A stretch of DNA of 33,436 nt, taken from the NCBI GenBank assembly GCA_009777055.1, contig WRMQ01000020.1:1-33436 (forward strand), read 5' to 3'. Shown here piece after piece: positions 1-6,966 of this stretch. Position 1 is the stretch's first letter. Each line of letters begins with the position of its first letter. Both the position numbers and the translations under genes were made by a program. The notes beneath the pieces are model-generated. The model did not search any database and was not told the DNA's origin. It worked only from the letters and a program-made list of their open reading frames with translations. The stretch is from Oscillospiraceae bacterium. GTDB lineage: Bacteria > Bacillota > Clostridia > Oscillospirales > Acutalibacteraceae.

Positions 1-112
1 CATCGAAATCCACTGCTTTCTCGATTTTTCGCAGCAGATGATCCTTTGGCACCAGGTCTTCCAGGCATACGATCCTGACTTCGCCGCGCCTGTTTTCTTT
101 CGGTTCCAGCAT
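1..112 (-). CDS. IS1182-family transposase, N-terminal part (runs off window)
   Basis: Reading the minus strand from ATG at 112 gives MLEPKENRRGEVRIV, then CLEDLVPKDHLLRKIEKAVDFD, and the frame is open to the window edge. The LVPKDHLLRKIEKAVDF segment is the characteristic N-terminus (DUF772 region) of IS1182-type DDE transposases. Only about 37 residues are visible, so the catalytic DDE part lies outside. An SD-like AGGGTGATGAG precedes the start. The gene lies outside the tRNA-integrated element, on the chromosome side of attL. Whether the copy is intact cannot be judged. Confidence 0.8.
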   Translation of the reverse strand, partial: MLEPKENRRGEVRIVCLEDLVPKDHLLRKIEKAVDFD

Positions 113-140
113 CTCATCACCCTACATGATTATACCATAA

Positions 141-182
141 AACCCCGCCTTACGCCAGCTTTTTCTGCCTCGCGGCGGGGTT
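141..182. terminator. Hairpin upstream of the IS transposase
   Basis: AACCCCGCC (141-149) pairs perfectly with GGCGGGGTT (174-182) across a 24-nt loop, followed on the plus strand by CTTTG. It may be a terminator or part of the end of the insertion sequence. A long U-run is missing, so the assignment is tentative. Confidence 0.35.
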
Positions 183-196
183 CTTTGACAGGCTGA

Positions 197-248
197 GCCT
201 TTGATATCAAAGGCTTTCGGCTGGTTGATTGTTGTATCCAAATCAACC
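197..248. repeat. 18-bp perfect palindrome and a second inverted repeat beside attL
   Basis: Positions 197-214 form the perfect palindrome GCCTTTGATATCAAAGGC. Just after it, GGTTGATT (223-230) and AATCAACC (241-248) are inverted repeats with a 10-nt loop. They lie between the transposase and the tRNA fragment. The second could have been the terminator of the tRNA-Pro gene before integration, since it lies just beyond the 3' tRNA end on the minus strand. Function is inferred only from position. Confidence 0.45.
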
Positions 249-256
249 TTGGATTA

Positions 257-301
257 TGGTCCGAGTGGCGAGACTTGAACTCACGGCCTCTTGACCCCCA
301 G
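257..301. repeat. attL: 45-bp copy of the tRNA-Pro 3' end
   Basis: The sequence TGGTCCGAGTGG...CCCCCAG is identical to 11641-11685. It corresponds to the 3' CCA, acceptor strand, T-arm, variable region and anticodon arm down to the loop, so it is a tRNA fragment and not a functional tRNA. Beyond 301 the sequence departs from the tRNA (CAATCGCG versus TCAAGCGCG). Confidence 0.93.
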
Positions 302-417
302 CAATCGCGTGGATGTGTCGTGCGATTCTGTAGAACTCCGCTAACCCTTGTAAATCAAGGTTTCGTTGATAGTATTTCTGGCTATATTCAGTTTGATTCG
401 CTCTGTTCTGGTAAATT

Positions 418-447
418 ACAGTCCCAAGAACAGTCCCAACAGTCCCA
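418..447. repeat. Integrase arm-type repeats, left end (three ACAGTCCCAA-like copies)
   Basis: ACAGTCCCAAGA, ACAGTCCCAAC and AGTCCCAC follow each other. The first 23 bp (418-440) recur exactly at 11550-11572 near the other end of the element, in the same orientation. Short directly repeated sites inside both att ends are typical of arm-type sites bound by the N-terminal domain of heterobivalent tyrosine integrases. The rest of 302-596 holds a second short inverted repeat (AACCCTTG at 343, CAAGG at 356) and a hairpin at 553-578 downstream of int. I see no gene there. Confidence 0.7.
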
Positions 448-552
448 CGCTTTCCCTCGCTTGCGGTGAGCGTCCCTAGAAGCTCAATATGAGCGTGTGC
501 CGTCCGCATTGCAAAAGTAGTATACCACATCCCCACAATAAAATCAAGCCCC

Positions 553-578
553 TATTCGAGCCGTTTACAGGCCGAATA
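553..578 (-). terminator. Hairpin downstream of the integrase gene
   Basis: TATTCG (553-558) and CGAATA (573-578) form a short stem immediately past the int stop codon (597-599). On the minus strand it is followed by GGGGCTTGATTTTATTG. The stem is short, so this is only a plausible terminator for int. Confidence 0.35.
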
Positions 579-596
579 AGGACTTTATTTTTCGCC

Positions 597-1868
597 TTAT
601 TCTATCATCGCCGGGATAGCGAAAGTATCTTCGAGCATTTGGGCCACTCCTTCACTGGCTTGCTTGATGTGGTGGGTGTACACTTCTTGGGTAATGATGG
701 TGTTGCTGTGTCCAAGCTGATTTGCGACAGTGGCAAGGTTGATGTTCCTTGAAATCATTATGGAAGCGCACGTGTGGCGTAGCATATGCACATTCATTGA
801 CTTCACTTGCTCTTGCGGGAACCCGGCCCTTATGAGGATAGTGCGGAAGCGGCGTAGCACACTGCAAGGGTGGATTGGGTTTCCATATTCATCCGTAAAC
901 ATCCATAGGGGGGATTCGGGGGCGTAGCGCACGGTGGGATATTTACGCTTGTAGCCTGTGGCCCAATCGGGGCCGACAGCCTCCCGCCATTTCTCTTGCT
1001 CATGATACCACGCGCCAAGCAGTGCAATGACGGCAGGGGGTATGCCCACTTTACGTACTATGCCTGTTTTCGTAGATGTATAGGCCAGCGGTTGCCCCTC
1101 AACATAGGAAAGCTGGTGGTCAATTGTTATTTCCCCGGTGTCCGAGTTGTATTTGTCCCACAGTAGCCCCAGCAACTCCGACCGCCGCGCCCCGGTGAAT
1201 ATGTACATCATAAAGAGTGTGCGCCACACCAACGGCTCTTTGGCAAGGGCCGCTATCAGGCGGTTCACCTCGTCGATTTGCATTGTGGCGGCTTCGCGCT
1301 TCGGGACTTCGGGTGTATTCATCTTGCTACCGGGGGTATCCACCTTGAAGCATGGGTTGGTTTCAATCATTCCATCCTTGACCGCCCCGGTGAGGATGGA
1401 GCGAAGAACCTTGTGATATGAATTGACAGTTGATGGGCTGAGCGGCTTGCCCTTTGCTTTGCTATTGCCTGTGGCTTCATTCGTGCATTGCTCACGCAGA
1501 TACTTATAGAAGCGATTGACCAAGGGAGGGGTAATGGCTTTGAGTGTGGTTTTTGCAATGGGGTGAGATTCTATGCGCCTGAACATATCCACGTACCACT
1601 TACGAGACTTTTCGGCGGCAGGGGCGCGATTTACAAGCCATTCATCACGGAAGTATTGCGCCAGTGTTATATTGCCGTCAACGACCTTCCCGGCCTTGCA
1701 TTGATTCTCAAATTCAGCGGCGGCGCGTTCGGCGGCTTTCTCAGCTTGCCGGGGTGTCATATCGGGCGGCGGTGTCCATGTCATAGTTTTCCGGCACGGC
1801 TGACCGTAGATGTCCATGCCGTAGGCTTTGAATTGATAGGAATTACCCCTCTTGATAATCGTTGCCAT
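597..1868 (-). CDS. int: Tyrosine recombinase / phage-type integrase (423 aa)
   Basis: Site-specific recombinase expected to insert and excise the element at tRNA-Pro. The C-terminal catalytic domain shows all signature residues: R228 in FTGARRSELLG, K267 in TSTKTG, H361-x-x-R364 in HMLRHTCAS, H387 in LGHS, and nucleophile Y397 in VYTHH. The first 50 or so residues resemble the AP2-like arm-binding domain (IIKRGNSYQFKAYG). A core-binding SAM-like domain lies around 65-170, and the length is normal for the phage/ICE integrase family. The gene lies 295 bp inside attL. Its promoter region contains origin-like repeat A (1928-1967), so replication-protein binding there could affect int expression. 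That link is inference. Confidence 0.96.
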   Translation of the reverse strand: MATIIKRGNSYQFKAYGMDIYGQPCRKTMTWTPPPDMTPRQAEKAAERAAAEFENQCKAGKVVDGNITLAQYFRDEWLVNRAPAAEKSRKWYVDMFRRIESHPIAKTTLKAITPPLVNRFYKYLREQCTNEATGNSKAKGKPLSPSTVNSYHKVLRSILTGAVKDGMIETNPCFKVDTPGSKMNTPEVPKREAATMQIDEVNRLIAALAKEPLVWRTLFMMYIFTGARRSELLGLLWDKYNSDTGEITIDHQLSYVEGQPLAYTSTKTGIVRKVGIPPAVIALLGAWYHEQEKWREAVGPDWATGYKRKYPTVRYAPESPLWMFTDEYGNPIHPCSVLRRFRTILIRAGFPQEQVKSMNVHMLRHTCASIMISRNINLATVANQLGHSNTIITQEVYTHHIKQASEGVAQMLEDTFAIPAMIE

Positions 1869-1927
1869 GCGCTGTGACCTCCTGCCTTCAAGATTCGATT
1901 ATACTACTATTACGCACGAACCTTGAA

Positions 1928-1967
1928 TTTGTCTCAGTCTCACAAGTTGATGGCAATACTATGTGCG
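1928..1967. other. Origin-like repeat A (iterons plus TAGTATTGC on minus strand)
   Basis: The plus strand reads TTTGTCTCAGTCTCACAAGT, then TGATGGCAATACTATGTGCG. It matches repeat B (6967-7009) at 19 of the first 20 positions and exactly over TGGCAATACTA. Features: two tandem GTCTC iterons (1931, 1937), CACA (1941-1944) opposing TGTG (1962-1965), and the nonamer GCAATACTA (1953-1961), whose complement TAGTATTGC differs by one base from the TAGTATTAC nicking site of nano- and circoviruses. Iterons beside a stem-loop with this nonamer are how CRESS-DNA origins are built. Functional assignment is inference. Confidence 0.55.
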
Positions 1968-1980
1968 TGTAAAGAAATTA

Positions 1981-2017
1981 CCCGCTCCTGCGGTGAAGTT
2001 TCTCACCATGGAGCGGG
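1981..2017 (-). terminator. Two-part hairpin after the phosphatase-like gene
   Basis: CCCGCTCC (1981-1988) pairs with GGAGCGGG (2010-2017), with an inner stem GGTGA (1992-1996)/TCACC (2003-2007). On the minus strand it is followed by TAATTTCTTTAC. It separates the 2053-2484 gene from repeat A and int. The gene-hairpin-origin-gene order is the same as at repeat B. Confidence 0.6.
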
Positions 2018-2052
2018 CGTGTTATTTATGGCTTTGTGGCAATGCTAAAAGC

Positions 2053-2484
2053 TTATATGAAAGGGATTTCCTCATGCGCAACGCTTTCCAGAGTAAGTGC
2101 GCTGTATACCCGATGATACATCAGAAGATCAGGAGAATAATGGTGGTCCGTGAACACCGCTATGCCATCCGCATTGAAATACTGACGGATTGCCGCCGCG
2201 CACCCGGCGCTTAAGGTTTGCCCGGTTTCGCATTGGCAGATAATTTTCAAGCCAGCGTTTCTGGCGATGAAAACAAAATGCGCCAATATCTCCGCTTCAG
2301 GGAAATAAGTCTCATGGGAAAGGTCAGATGTGTCCAACTCAACTTTGAAAACCTCGTTGTGTACGCCCGGTATGTTCGCTGGTGTCGCGCCCATCTCATA
2401 GAAGCTAATTACAGCCGTACTTTCGTGAAGTCCCCGCCGCATAAGCGATTCAAGTTCTTCTCTCGAACAAATCTTAACATGCAT
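2053..2484 (-). CDS. Dual-specificity-phosphatase-like protein lacking the catalytic Arg (pseudophosphatase candidate)
   Basis: A small protein of the family annotated as dual-specificity phosphatase in Bacillota phages and plasmids, where the P-loop normally reads HCEAGxSRSAG followed by AAAL. Here it is QCETGQTLSAGCAAAI. The nucleophilic Cys and Gly remain, but the preceding His is Gln and the phosphate-binding Arg is Leu. The Leu codon is TTA, not one step from Arg AGA or CGA, so a sequencing error is unlikely. The downstream YSPDLLMYHRVYSAL helix is kept. Start chosen at ATG 2484 (MHVKICSREE) behind GGAGG and GGAG; a GTG at 2505 would add seven residues. It probably binds rather than hydrolyses its ligand, which is inference. 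Confidence 0.7.
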   Translation of the reverse strand: MHVKICSREELESLMRRGLHESTAVISFYEMGATPANIPGVHNEVFKVELDTSDLSHETYFPEAEILAHFVFIARNAGLKIICQCETGQTLSAGCAAAIRQYFNADGIAVFTDHHYSPDLLMYHRVYSALTLESVAHEEIPFI

Positions 2485-2576
2485 AGTCTCCAAACCTCCA
2501 TCCACTCATTGGTTCCTATGCATAATAATACGACTGAACCGCCCCAGTCGTCTCTAAAAAAGCGGAGCGGGCGGGC

Positions 2577-2945
2577 TTATCCAGCCTGCCCACCCTTGTA
2601 TTGATCGTGTAGCTTTAGCAAGTCAATGTAGGATTGCAACTGCGTGTAGCTGTAGTCGGACAAGGTGAAGATGTCGGAAACCAATTGATTATCCCTTGCT
2701 TGGGTCTGTTTGTCCATGAACCGCTTGCGGACATTGCTTGCGCCAAGCAGATAGTCGAGCGATACATCGTAGTAATTGGCAAGCAGGAGAAGCGTATTGT
2801 AGTCCGGCTCCCTCGTTCCCTGCTCGTAGTTGCTGAGTAGCCCGCGCGACAGGCCCAGCGCGTCCGCTAGTTTATATTGACTTATCCCTTGGTCGTTGCG
2901 CAGTTCGCGCAGCCTTTGAGCTAGACAATTCTTCCGTTCTTCCAT
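2577..2945 (-). CDS. XRE/Cro-type helix-turn-helix regulator (122 aa)
   Basis: N-terminal HTH_3 domain, about residues 8-65: LRELRNDQGISQYKLADAL, LSRGLLSNYEQGTREP, and the SLDYLLG end typical of Cro/CI-like repressors. The C-terminal 50 residues are helical (YSYTQLQSYIDLLKLHDQYK) and may dimerise. A strong SD, GGAGGTGAGGAT, precedes ATG at 2945. It is transcribed divergently from the two membrane-protein genes at 3103-5310 and overlooks their promoter, so it most likely controls itself and that cargo pair. The operator is not proven. Confidence 0.88.
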   Translation of the reverse strand: MEERKNCLAQRLRELRNDQGISQYKLADALGLSRGLLSNYEQGTREPDYNTLLLLANYYDVSLDYLLGASNVRKRFMDKQTQARDNQLVSDIFTLSDYSYTQLQSYIDLLKLHDQYKGGQAG

Positions 2946-2954
2946 ATCCTCACC

Positions 2955-2987
2955 TCCCGCTTTTTCTCATTATAAAGGATAGCGGGA
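2955..2987 (-). promoter_or_regulatory. Leftward promoter of the XRE gene with flanking inverted repeat
   Basis: A TATAAT -10 on the minus strand (2969-2974) lies between TCCCGCT (2955-2961) and AGCGGGA (2981-2987), a perfect 7-bp inverted repeat with a 19-bp spacer. The -35 (TGGAAG, 2992-2997) is poor. An inverted repeat bracketing the -10 of a Cro/CI-type gene is a reasonable autoregulatory operator candidate. Confidence 0.45.
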
Positions 2988-3027
2988 GATGCTTCCAGTA
3001 AATACCCGATTAGTTTCCAATTCGCTA

Positions 3028-3056
3028 TTGACAGACACATACCGTTTCTGTATAAT
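3028..3056 (+). promoter_or_regulatory. Consensus sigma-A promoter for the zinc-ribbon/membrane-protein pair
   Basis: TTGACA (3028-3033), 17-bp spacer, TATAAT (3051-3056): a perfect consensus promoter 47 bp before the ATG at 3103. It implies strong rightward expression of the two cargo genes when not repressed. Confidence 0.85.
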
Positions 3057-3102
3057 GGATGGGTACAATAAAAAAACTTGGTGAATTAGGAGGAATAGTC
3101 GC

Positions 3103-4476
3103 ATGAACTTTTGCCCCAGCTGCGGACAGCAGCTTGCCGAGGACACCCGGTTTTGCCCGAAGTGCGGGAAAACAGTGCATCAAACCCCCACCGAAGAACC
3201 AGCCGCTACCAACCCACAACCCACCCCAGAACAGGCCCCACAGGACGCCACAGCGGCCCCACAAGCGCAATTCCCGCAGGAATCCACTACATCACCCGTC
3301 ACCCCTGAACAAGCCCCACAGCGGCCCCACAAGAAAAAAAAGAAAGTGCTGTTCATCATTGCCGGGGTCTTCGTGTTTCTTTTCATTGTAATTATCGCGC
3401 TTGCAAGCGGCGGCAACAACGACAACCCCGACAAGCCCACCAAGCCTGCCGTTGGTGCCGAACAATCCATGGGCCAGACCATAGAAGCTATTGATACTGT
3501 CAGTGGCACTACAACTGTTTTGCATGAGAATAAAGAGCTTTCGACGGCTGACGCAACCGTGTGGGACATTGAAGGCTTTCCGTTCGTTTCTCACCTGTAC
3601 ACCCCCGGACAAGAAACGATATACTTATATCCTTACAGTGGTCCGGCAAGTGCATTGATTGGGATGATTCTGAGAGCTACTACCATCTACCCCGAATGGA
3701 CAGCAGCAGAACCATCCCTGCCTAGTTATTTCGCAGATGTATACACTTTTACCTCTTTCGATGAACATAACCTTCCTGTTTACGAAAACCAGAGTGGAAC
3801 GCTATGGATGGATAAGCTTTATGCAGGAGCATTGATGATTGTGGGAGGCTCCGCTCCTGGCCCCGAATGGGATAGTGTGCATGGCTATACTCTCTACGCT
3901 CTTGTCTTTGCTATGGGGTCAGTGTCGAAGGAGGAGTTTGATGCAAAGGTATACGAAATGGTGACGGCATCCGCGCTTCATCTAATTAGTAACCCCGATA
4001 CTCCCACCACCCCAGCGACACAGGCCGCTGGCGATGTTAATGCTGAAAGCTCTTGGGGCAACCTGTCAAAGAATGGTCCAGTAGGTGGTCGGCACTCTGA
4101 CGGAGCCAATTGGCTTATGATGTTGGATAATCCCTTGGAAGTGCATTTCAGTATGGCCGATTATGAAGTGATTGTGGAAGATGAGGATTCTTTCTTCGGT
4201 GGGTTCTGCGAGGCCATATCCGGCTATATTTATGGTGGCAGTGAGCCTTGGTTTACGGACGATATCGGGCTTCATGGCAGAGATTATGGCGATTGGGCAA
4301 TTCTTGTGATTACCGGAAAATACAACCCGGACGATGGACACGGGATTCCAGAAGATGGGACCTTGCGAGAGAAGCAGCAAGTCTATGAGTGGGTTACATC
4401 AGACCTGACAGGCACCATTTATGAGCCTGTATCGGCTATGTGGGAAGGCTTCGATGATGGTAAGCCGATTATGTAG
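3103..4476 (+). CDS. Zinc-ribbon single-pass membrane protein (457 aa), cargo
   Basis: The N-terminus is a double-CxxC zinc ribbon (FCPSCGQQL then FCPKCGK, residues 3-24). Next come a Pro/Gln/Thr-rich linker (about 25-78), a KKKKK stop and one hydrophobic helix VLFIIAGVFVFLFIVIIALA (about 84-104). The remainder, about 350 residues, is predicted outside the cell. Positive charges before the helix favour a cytoplasmic zinc ribbon and an exposed C-terminus. I do not recognise the outer domain. AGGAGG-type SD before ATG 3103; 15 bp separate it from the next gene, so they form an operon. Its function is unknown; sensing or surface modification is only a guess. Confidence 0.85.
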   Translation: MNFCPSCGQQLAEDTRFCPKCGKTVHQTPTEEPAATNPQPTPEQAPQDATAAPQAQFPQESTTSPVTPEQAPQRPHKKKKKVLFIIAGVFVFLFIVIIALASGGNNDNPDKPTKPAVGAEQSMGQTIEAIDTVSGTTTVLHENKELSTADATVWDIEGFPFVSHLYTPGQETIYLYPYSGPASALIGMILRATTIYPEWTAAEPSLPSYFADVYTFTSFDEHNLPVYENQSGTLWMDKLYAGALMIVGGSAPGPEWDSVHGYTLYALVFAMGSVSKEEFDAKVYEMVTASALHLISNPDTPTTPATQAAGDVNAESSWGNLSKNGPVGGRHSDGANWLMMLDNPLEVHFSMADYEVIVEDEDSFFGGFCEAISGYIYGGSEPWFTDDIGLHGRDYGDWAILVITGKYNPDDGHGIPEDGTLREKQQVYEWVTSDLTGTIYEPVSAMWEGFDDGKPIM

Positions 4477-4491
4477 AGGGAGGCAACAAGG

Positions 4492-5310
4492 ATGAACGAG
4501 ACAAGCGAACAAAAAGCACCCCGCAAGAAGATGAAGAAATGGAAAAAGGTACTGCTGATTATCATTGCTGTACCGCTTGCATTGTTTATTGCCTTGATAG
4601 CGTGGGCTGCTTATGATGAAAGCAAAATGACCCCGGAAGAAAAAGCCGCCCGTGATGTATCAAGGGCAGTAGTTCAATCAGAGAGGGAATCCTCCATAGC
4701 GGCGTCGCAATCGGAAGCCGCAGTCAAGGAATCTGAATCCCAAGCATTGGCATTTGCGCAAGCAGAGGCAGACCGGGCAAGGGCTGAGGCTGATAAGGCC
4801 CAAGCTGAGGCTGAAAGGGCAAAAGCAGAGGCCGAAGCCGCCGCACGGACTACAACCGCCATACCTACCACTACTGCCCCCATCATAGCGGCAAACGCCA
4901 CCCCCGCTACGACCACAGCCAGGACAAAAACTACAACCACTACCACCACAACAACAAAGGTCACAACCACCACCAAGGCAACGACCACAACCAAAGCCAC
5001 CACCACGACAAAAAAAGAGGTGCTTGTTATTGGCCGCGATGTGTCGTGGGAGCAGTTGGCACGGTATCCATCTGATTATTTTGGAAAGACCCTTCGAGCC
5101 ACCGGGAAGGTTTCTTATCTTTCAATGAACGGCGGTGCTTTTATACTGGATGTCAATGGGAATTCCAATCAGCAAATATACTGCTCATACATCCCTGCTA
5201 ACTTCCCTGGTCGCGTATTGGAAGGAGACTACATCACTCTTCAAGGCACTAGTTTGGGAATCGCAAAAACATGGAACTATCCACAAATCCATATGGAAAA
5301 GCTAGTGTAA
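4492..5310 (+). CDS. Membrane-anchored coiled-coil/Thr-rich protein with OB-fold-like C-terminus (272 aa)
   Basis: Basic N-terminus, then a membrane helix VLLIIIAVPLALFIALIAWAA (about 20-40). Next is a long Ala/Glu/Lys heptad-like coiled coil (about 50-120; AEADRARAEADKAQAEAERAK), a Thr-rich stalk of repeated TTTK units (about 122-175), and a compact C-terminal domain (about 178-272). That domain begins SWEQLARYPSDYFGKTLRATGKV, resembling OB-fold modules of Bacillota surface proteins in which a residue-rich YxGKxVxxTGKV strand is typical. GGGAGG SD before ATG 4492. It shares the inside-helix-outside layout of its operon partner at 3103, so the two may work together at the cell surface. Confidence 0.82.
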   Translation: MNETSEQKAPRKKMKKWKKVLLIIIAVPLALFIALIAWAAYDESKMTPEEKAARDVSRAVVQSERESSIAASQSEAAVKESESQALAFAQAEADRARAEADKAQAEAERAKAEAEAAARTTTAIPTTTAPIIAANATPATTTARTKTTTTTTTTTKVTTTTKATTTTKATTTTKKEVLVIGRDVSWEQLARYPSDYFGKTLRATGKVSYLSMNGGAFILDVNGNSNQQIYCSYIPANFPGRVLEGDYITLQGTSLGIAKTWNYPQIHMEKLV

Positions 5311-5345
5311 CTGCCACCTCTAATAACCCGCCAAGCAAGGCAATG

Positions 5346-5373
5346 CTCAATTCGCAATTCTCAATTCGCAACT
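5346..5373. repeat. Tandem 14-bp repeat (two copies)
   Basis: CTCAATTCGCAATT is followed directly by CTCAATTCGCAACT. Two near-identical units in the gap between convergent genes; no function is evident. Confidence 0.6.
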
Positions 5374-5400
5374 CTCAGCACAAAAACACACACCAAAGCC

Positions 5401-5434
5401 ACCCCCGCCGCCCGTTAATGGAGCGGCGGGGGGT
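5401..5434. terminator. GC-rich hairpin between convergent operons
   Basis: ACCCCCGCCGC (5401-5411) pairs with GCGGCGGGGGGT (5423-5434). It sits where the rightward cargo operon (ending 5310) meets the leftward rep operon (ending 5445) and could terminate both. On the minus strand it is followed by GGCTTTGGTGTGTGTTTTTG. Confidence 0.7.
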
Positions 5435-5444
5435 CTCGTCCGTC

Positions 5445-5666
5445 TTAGTCCTTCGCAAGGGAGACGAACAATCCCTTCTCGCCCTCGCGCATATCCACCT
5501 TCACGGACACCGGATCATAGCGCTTGACGCTGGGGCCGGGGTCGTAGTCGAAGATGCGCAGGACATCATCGTCCGGCGTGAGCACCCTTGTGAACAGGTA
5601 ATCGTTCCCCGCCTTTGACGTGCCTTGTGCCGTGCTGAGATAGTTGCCCTCGATGGTTACTTTCAT
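5445..5666 (-). CDS. Small conserved-type protein in the rep operon (73 aa)
   Basis: Begins MKVTIEGNYLSTAQGTSKAG; the alternating hydrophobic strands and SVKVDMREGEKGLFVSL end suggest a small beta-barrel, like OB-fold accessory proteins near Rep genes of Gram-positive plasmids. That likeness is inference from pattern. SD GAGAGG before ATG 5666. It is the last gene before the 5401-5434 hairpin and follows rep and the 75-aa gene on the same strand. A single-strand-DNA-binding role would suit a rolling-circle replicon but is unproven. Confidence 0.7.
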   Translation of the reverse strand: MKVTIEGNYLSTAQGTSKAGNDYLFTRVLTPDDDVLRIFDYDPGPSVKRYDPVSVKVDMREGEKGLFVSLAKD

Positions 5667-5727
5667 TTGCTGGCCTCTCTTTCTGGTGTGTATTTATTCA
5701 TCAACGCGACCTAACGCGCTTGGATGC

Positions 5728-5955
5728 TCAATCATCGTCCTGCTGAATGCTCAATTGCTCAAAGATAAAATCATCGTCAAACCACAGCAAGTCATTGATC
5801 GTGGTGATGTCCACTGGCTCCGGGTACAGTTCCTCCAGCAAGCCCATTAGCTCTTGCAGCTTATCATTTTCAACGATAGTCTCCAGCGTATCCAGCGCAC
5901 CGCTCCACAGCGTGTCCCTCAATTCAAACGCGCTTATCTCTTTGACAATGCTCAT
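5728..5955 (-). CDS. Small acidic helical protein (75 aa), rep operon
   Basis: MSIVKEISAFELRDTLWSG start, strongly acidic C-terminus (WFDDDFIFEQLSIQQDDD). No known domain recognised. AGGAG SD before ATG 5955. It begins 15 bp after the rep stop, so it is co-transcribed and perhaps coupled with rep. A DNA mimic or Rep regulator is possible from its charge, but this is a guess. Confidence 0.72.
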   Translation of the reverse strand: MSIVKEISAFELRDTLWSGALDTLETIVENDKLQELMGLLEELYPEPVDITTINDLLWFDDDFIFEQLSIQQDDD

Positions 5956-5970
5956 GTTTCGCTCCTGCTC

Positions 5971-6945
5971 TTAATAATCAGCCATTTGGATTTCACGTTC
6001 GCACAGCTTTCCATCTTTATCTTTGTAGTGATGAATCAGCACATTGATCCTGCGCTTTAGCTGCTCGAAGGAATCCCGCTCACGGTGCCCGATCAGGAAA
6101 GCGTCATAGATTTCATCGGGAGGGAACACGGAGGTTATCTCAACGGTAGTCCACAGCGCAATCACGTTCACATAGCGACAGGCTACTTGCCCGGTATACC
6201 CATCCAAGATAGACAGCAGATTGCCGAAAGTCATTTGGCTTTCGCCCTTCAAATCGTCAAGGAACAGGATGGGCTGACCGTTATATTTATCAAAGCCGTT
6301 CTTGTAATTATTGACAAAGTAGATATTCTCCCGCTGGTGCCGTTCGCACAGCTTTACATAGGTCTGGGTCTTCCCCGCACCCGGCTCCCCATAGTGCCAG
6401 CGCACAAACACTTCGCGGTACGGCGGGGTTTCCTTGTAGCGTTTGCGATAGTACGCGCTGCGGATTTCTCGCTCGTAGCGGCAAAATTTGAAGGAGATGT
6501 CCATAATCTGCTCCGGGGTCAACCCTTGTTCAATGTACATGGGGATGGCTTCTAAGTCCGTCCGTTGCCCTTGCCGCCCTTGAATCTCGCCGCGCCGGGC
6601 GATGTGAAGCACCGTCTCCCCCTTCTCGGCAAACTTGCCGTTTTTCTGGATATAGTCCTCGGCCTGGGCCTTGCTGCCTATGGTGGGTTCAATGTGGGCG
6701 GTGGGATAGGCTTTTTTCAGCGCGGCAAAGCGGGCCATGCTGGAATCTTCAAGCACCATATGAAGGTGCTTCATCCCCTTCGCTGATTCGCAGTAAGCGA
6801 CCGCGCCCGTTCGTGTGGGGTGTCCATCGCACCAGAGGGCGAGGGCTTGCTCCGCTATGTCTGCGGGTTCGCTTATGCCGGGGAAGCAATCAGCGGGATT
6901 GTTCAGCGTGGTAAACCAGCTGCGGGCTTTGTCTTGGGGGGTCAT
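5971..6945 (-). CDS. rep: CRESS-type replication initiator: HUH endonuclease + superfamily 3 helicase (324 aa)
   Basis: Starts rolling-circle replication by nicking its origin with a Tyr, then unwinds DNA. The nuclease domain has motif I WFTTLNNP (10-17), motif II HLH (60-62) and motif III YIQK (Y98 nucleophile, K101). The helicase has Walker A GEPGAGKT (186-193), Walker B ILFLDD (226-231), motif C-like VEITSV (268-273) and a following HRERD with basic finger candidates. A single catalytic Tyr and an S3H helicase fused to HUH is the architecture of circo-, nano- and geminivirus Reps and of bacterial pCRESS plasmids. The usual Asn at the end of motif C is Val273. SD AGGAG before ATG 6945. Origin-like repeat B lies 22 bp upstream. 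Confidence 0.93.
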   Translation of the reverse strand: MTPQDKARSWFTTLNNPADCFPGISEPADIAEQALALWCDGHPTRTGAVAYCESAKGMKHLHMVLEDSSMARFAALKKAYPTAHIEPTIGSKAQAEDYIQKNGKFAEKGETVLHIARRGEIQGRQGQRTDLEAIPMYIEQGLTPEQIMDISFKFCRYEREIRSAYYRKRYKETPPYREVFVRWHYGEPGAGKTQTYVKLCERHQRENIYFVNNYKNGFDKYNGQPILFLDDLKGESQMTFGNLLSILDGYTGQVACRYVNVIALWTTVEITSVFPPDEIYDAFLIGHRERDSFEQLKRRINVLIHHYKDKDGKLCEREIQMADY

Positions 6946-6966
6946 TACTCGCTCCTCTCGTCTGGT

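Noticed and set aside
4674-5006. Minus-strand Val-rich frame
   Set aside because: Mirror of the Thr-rich repeat codons of the 4492 gene; low complexity only.
5346-5373. Possible CRISPR start (two 14-bp units)
   Set aside because: Units are adjacent without spacers, and only two copies exist; no cas gene is nearby.
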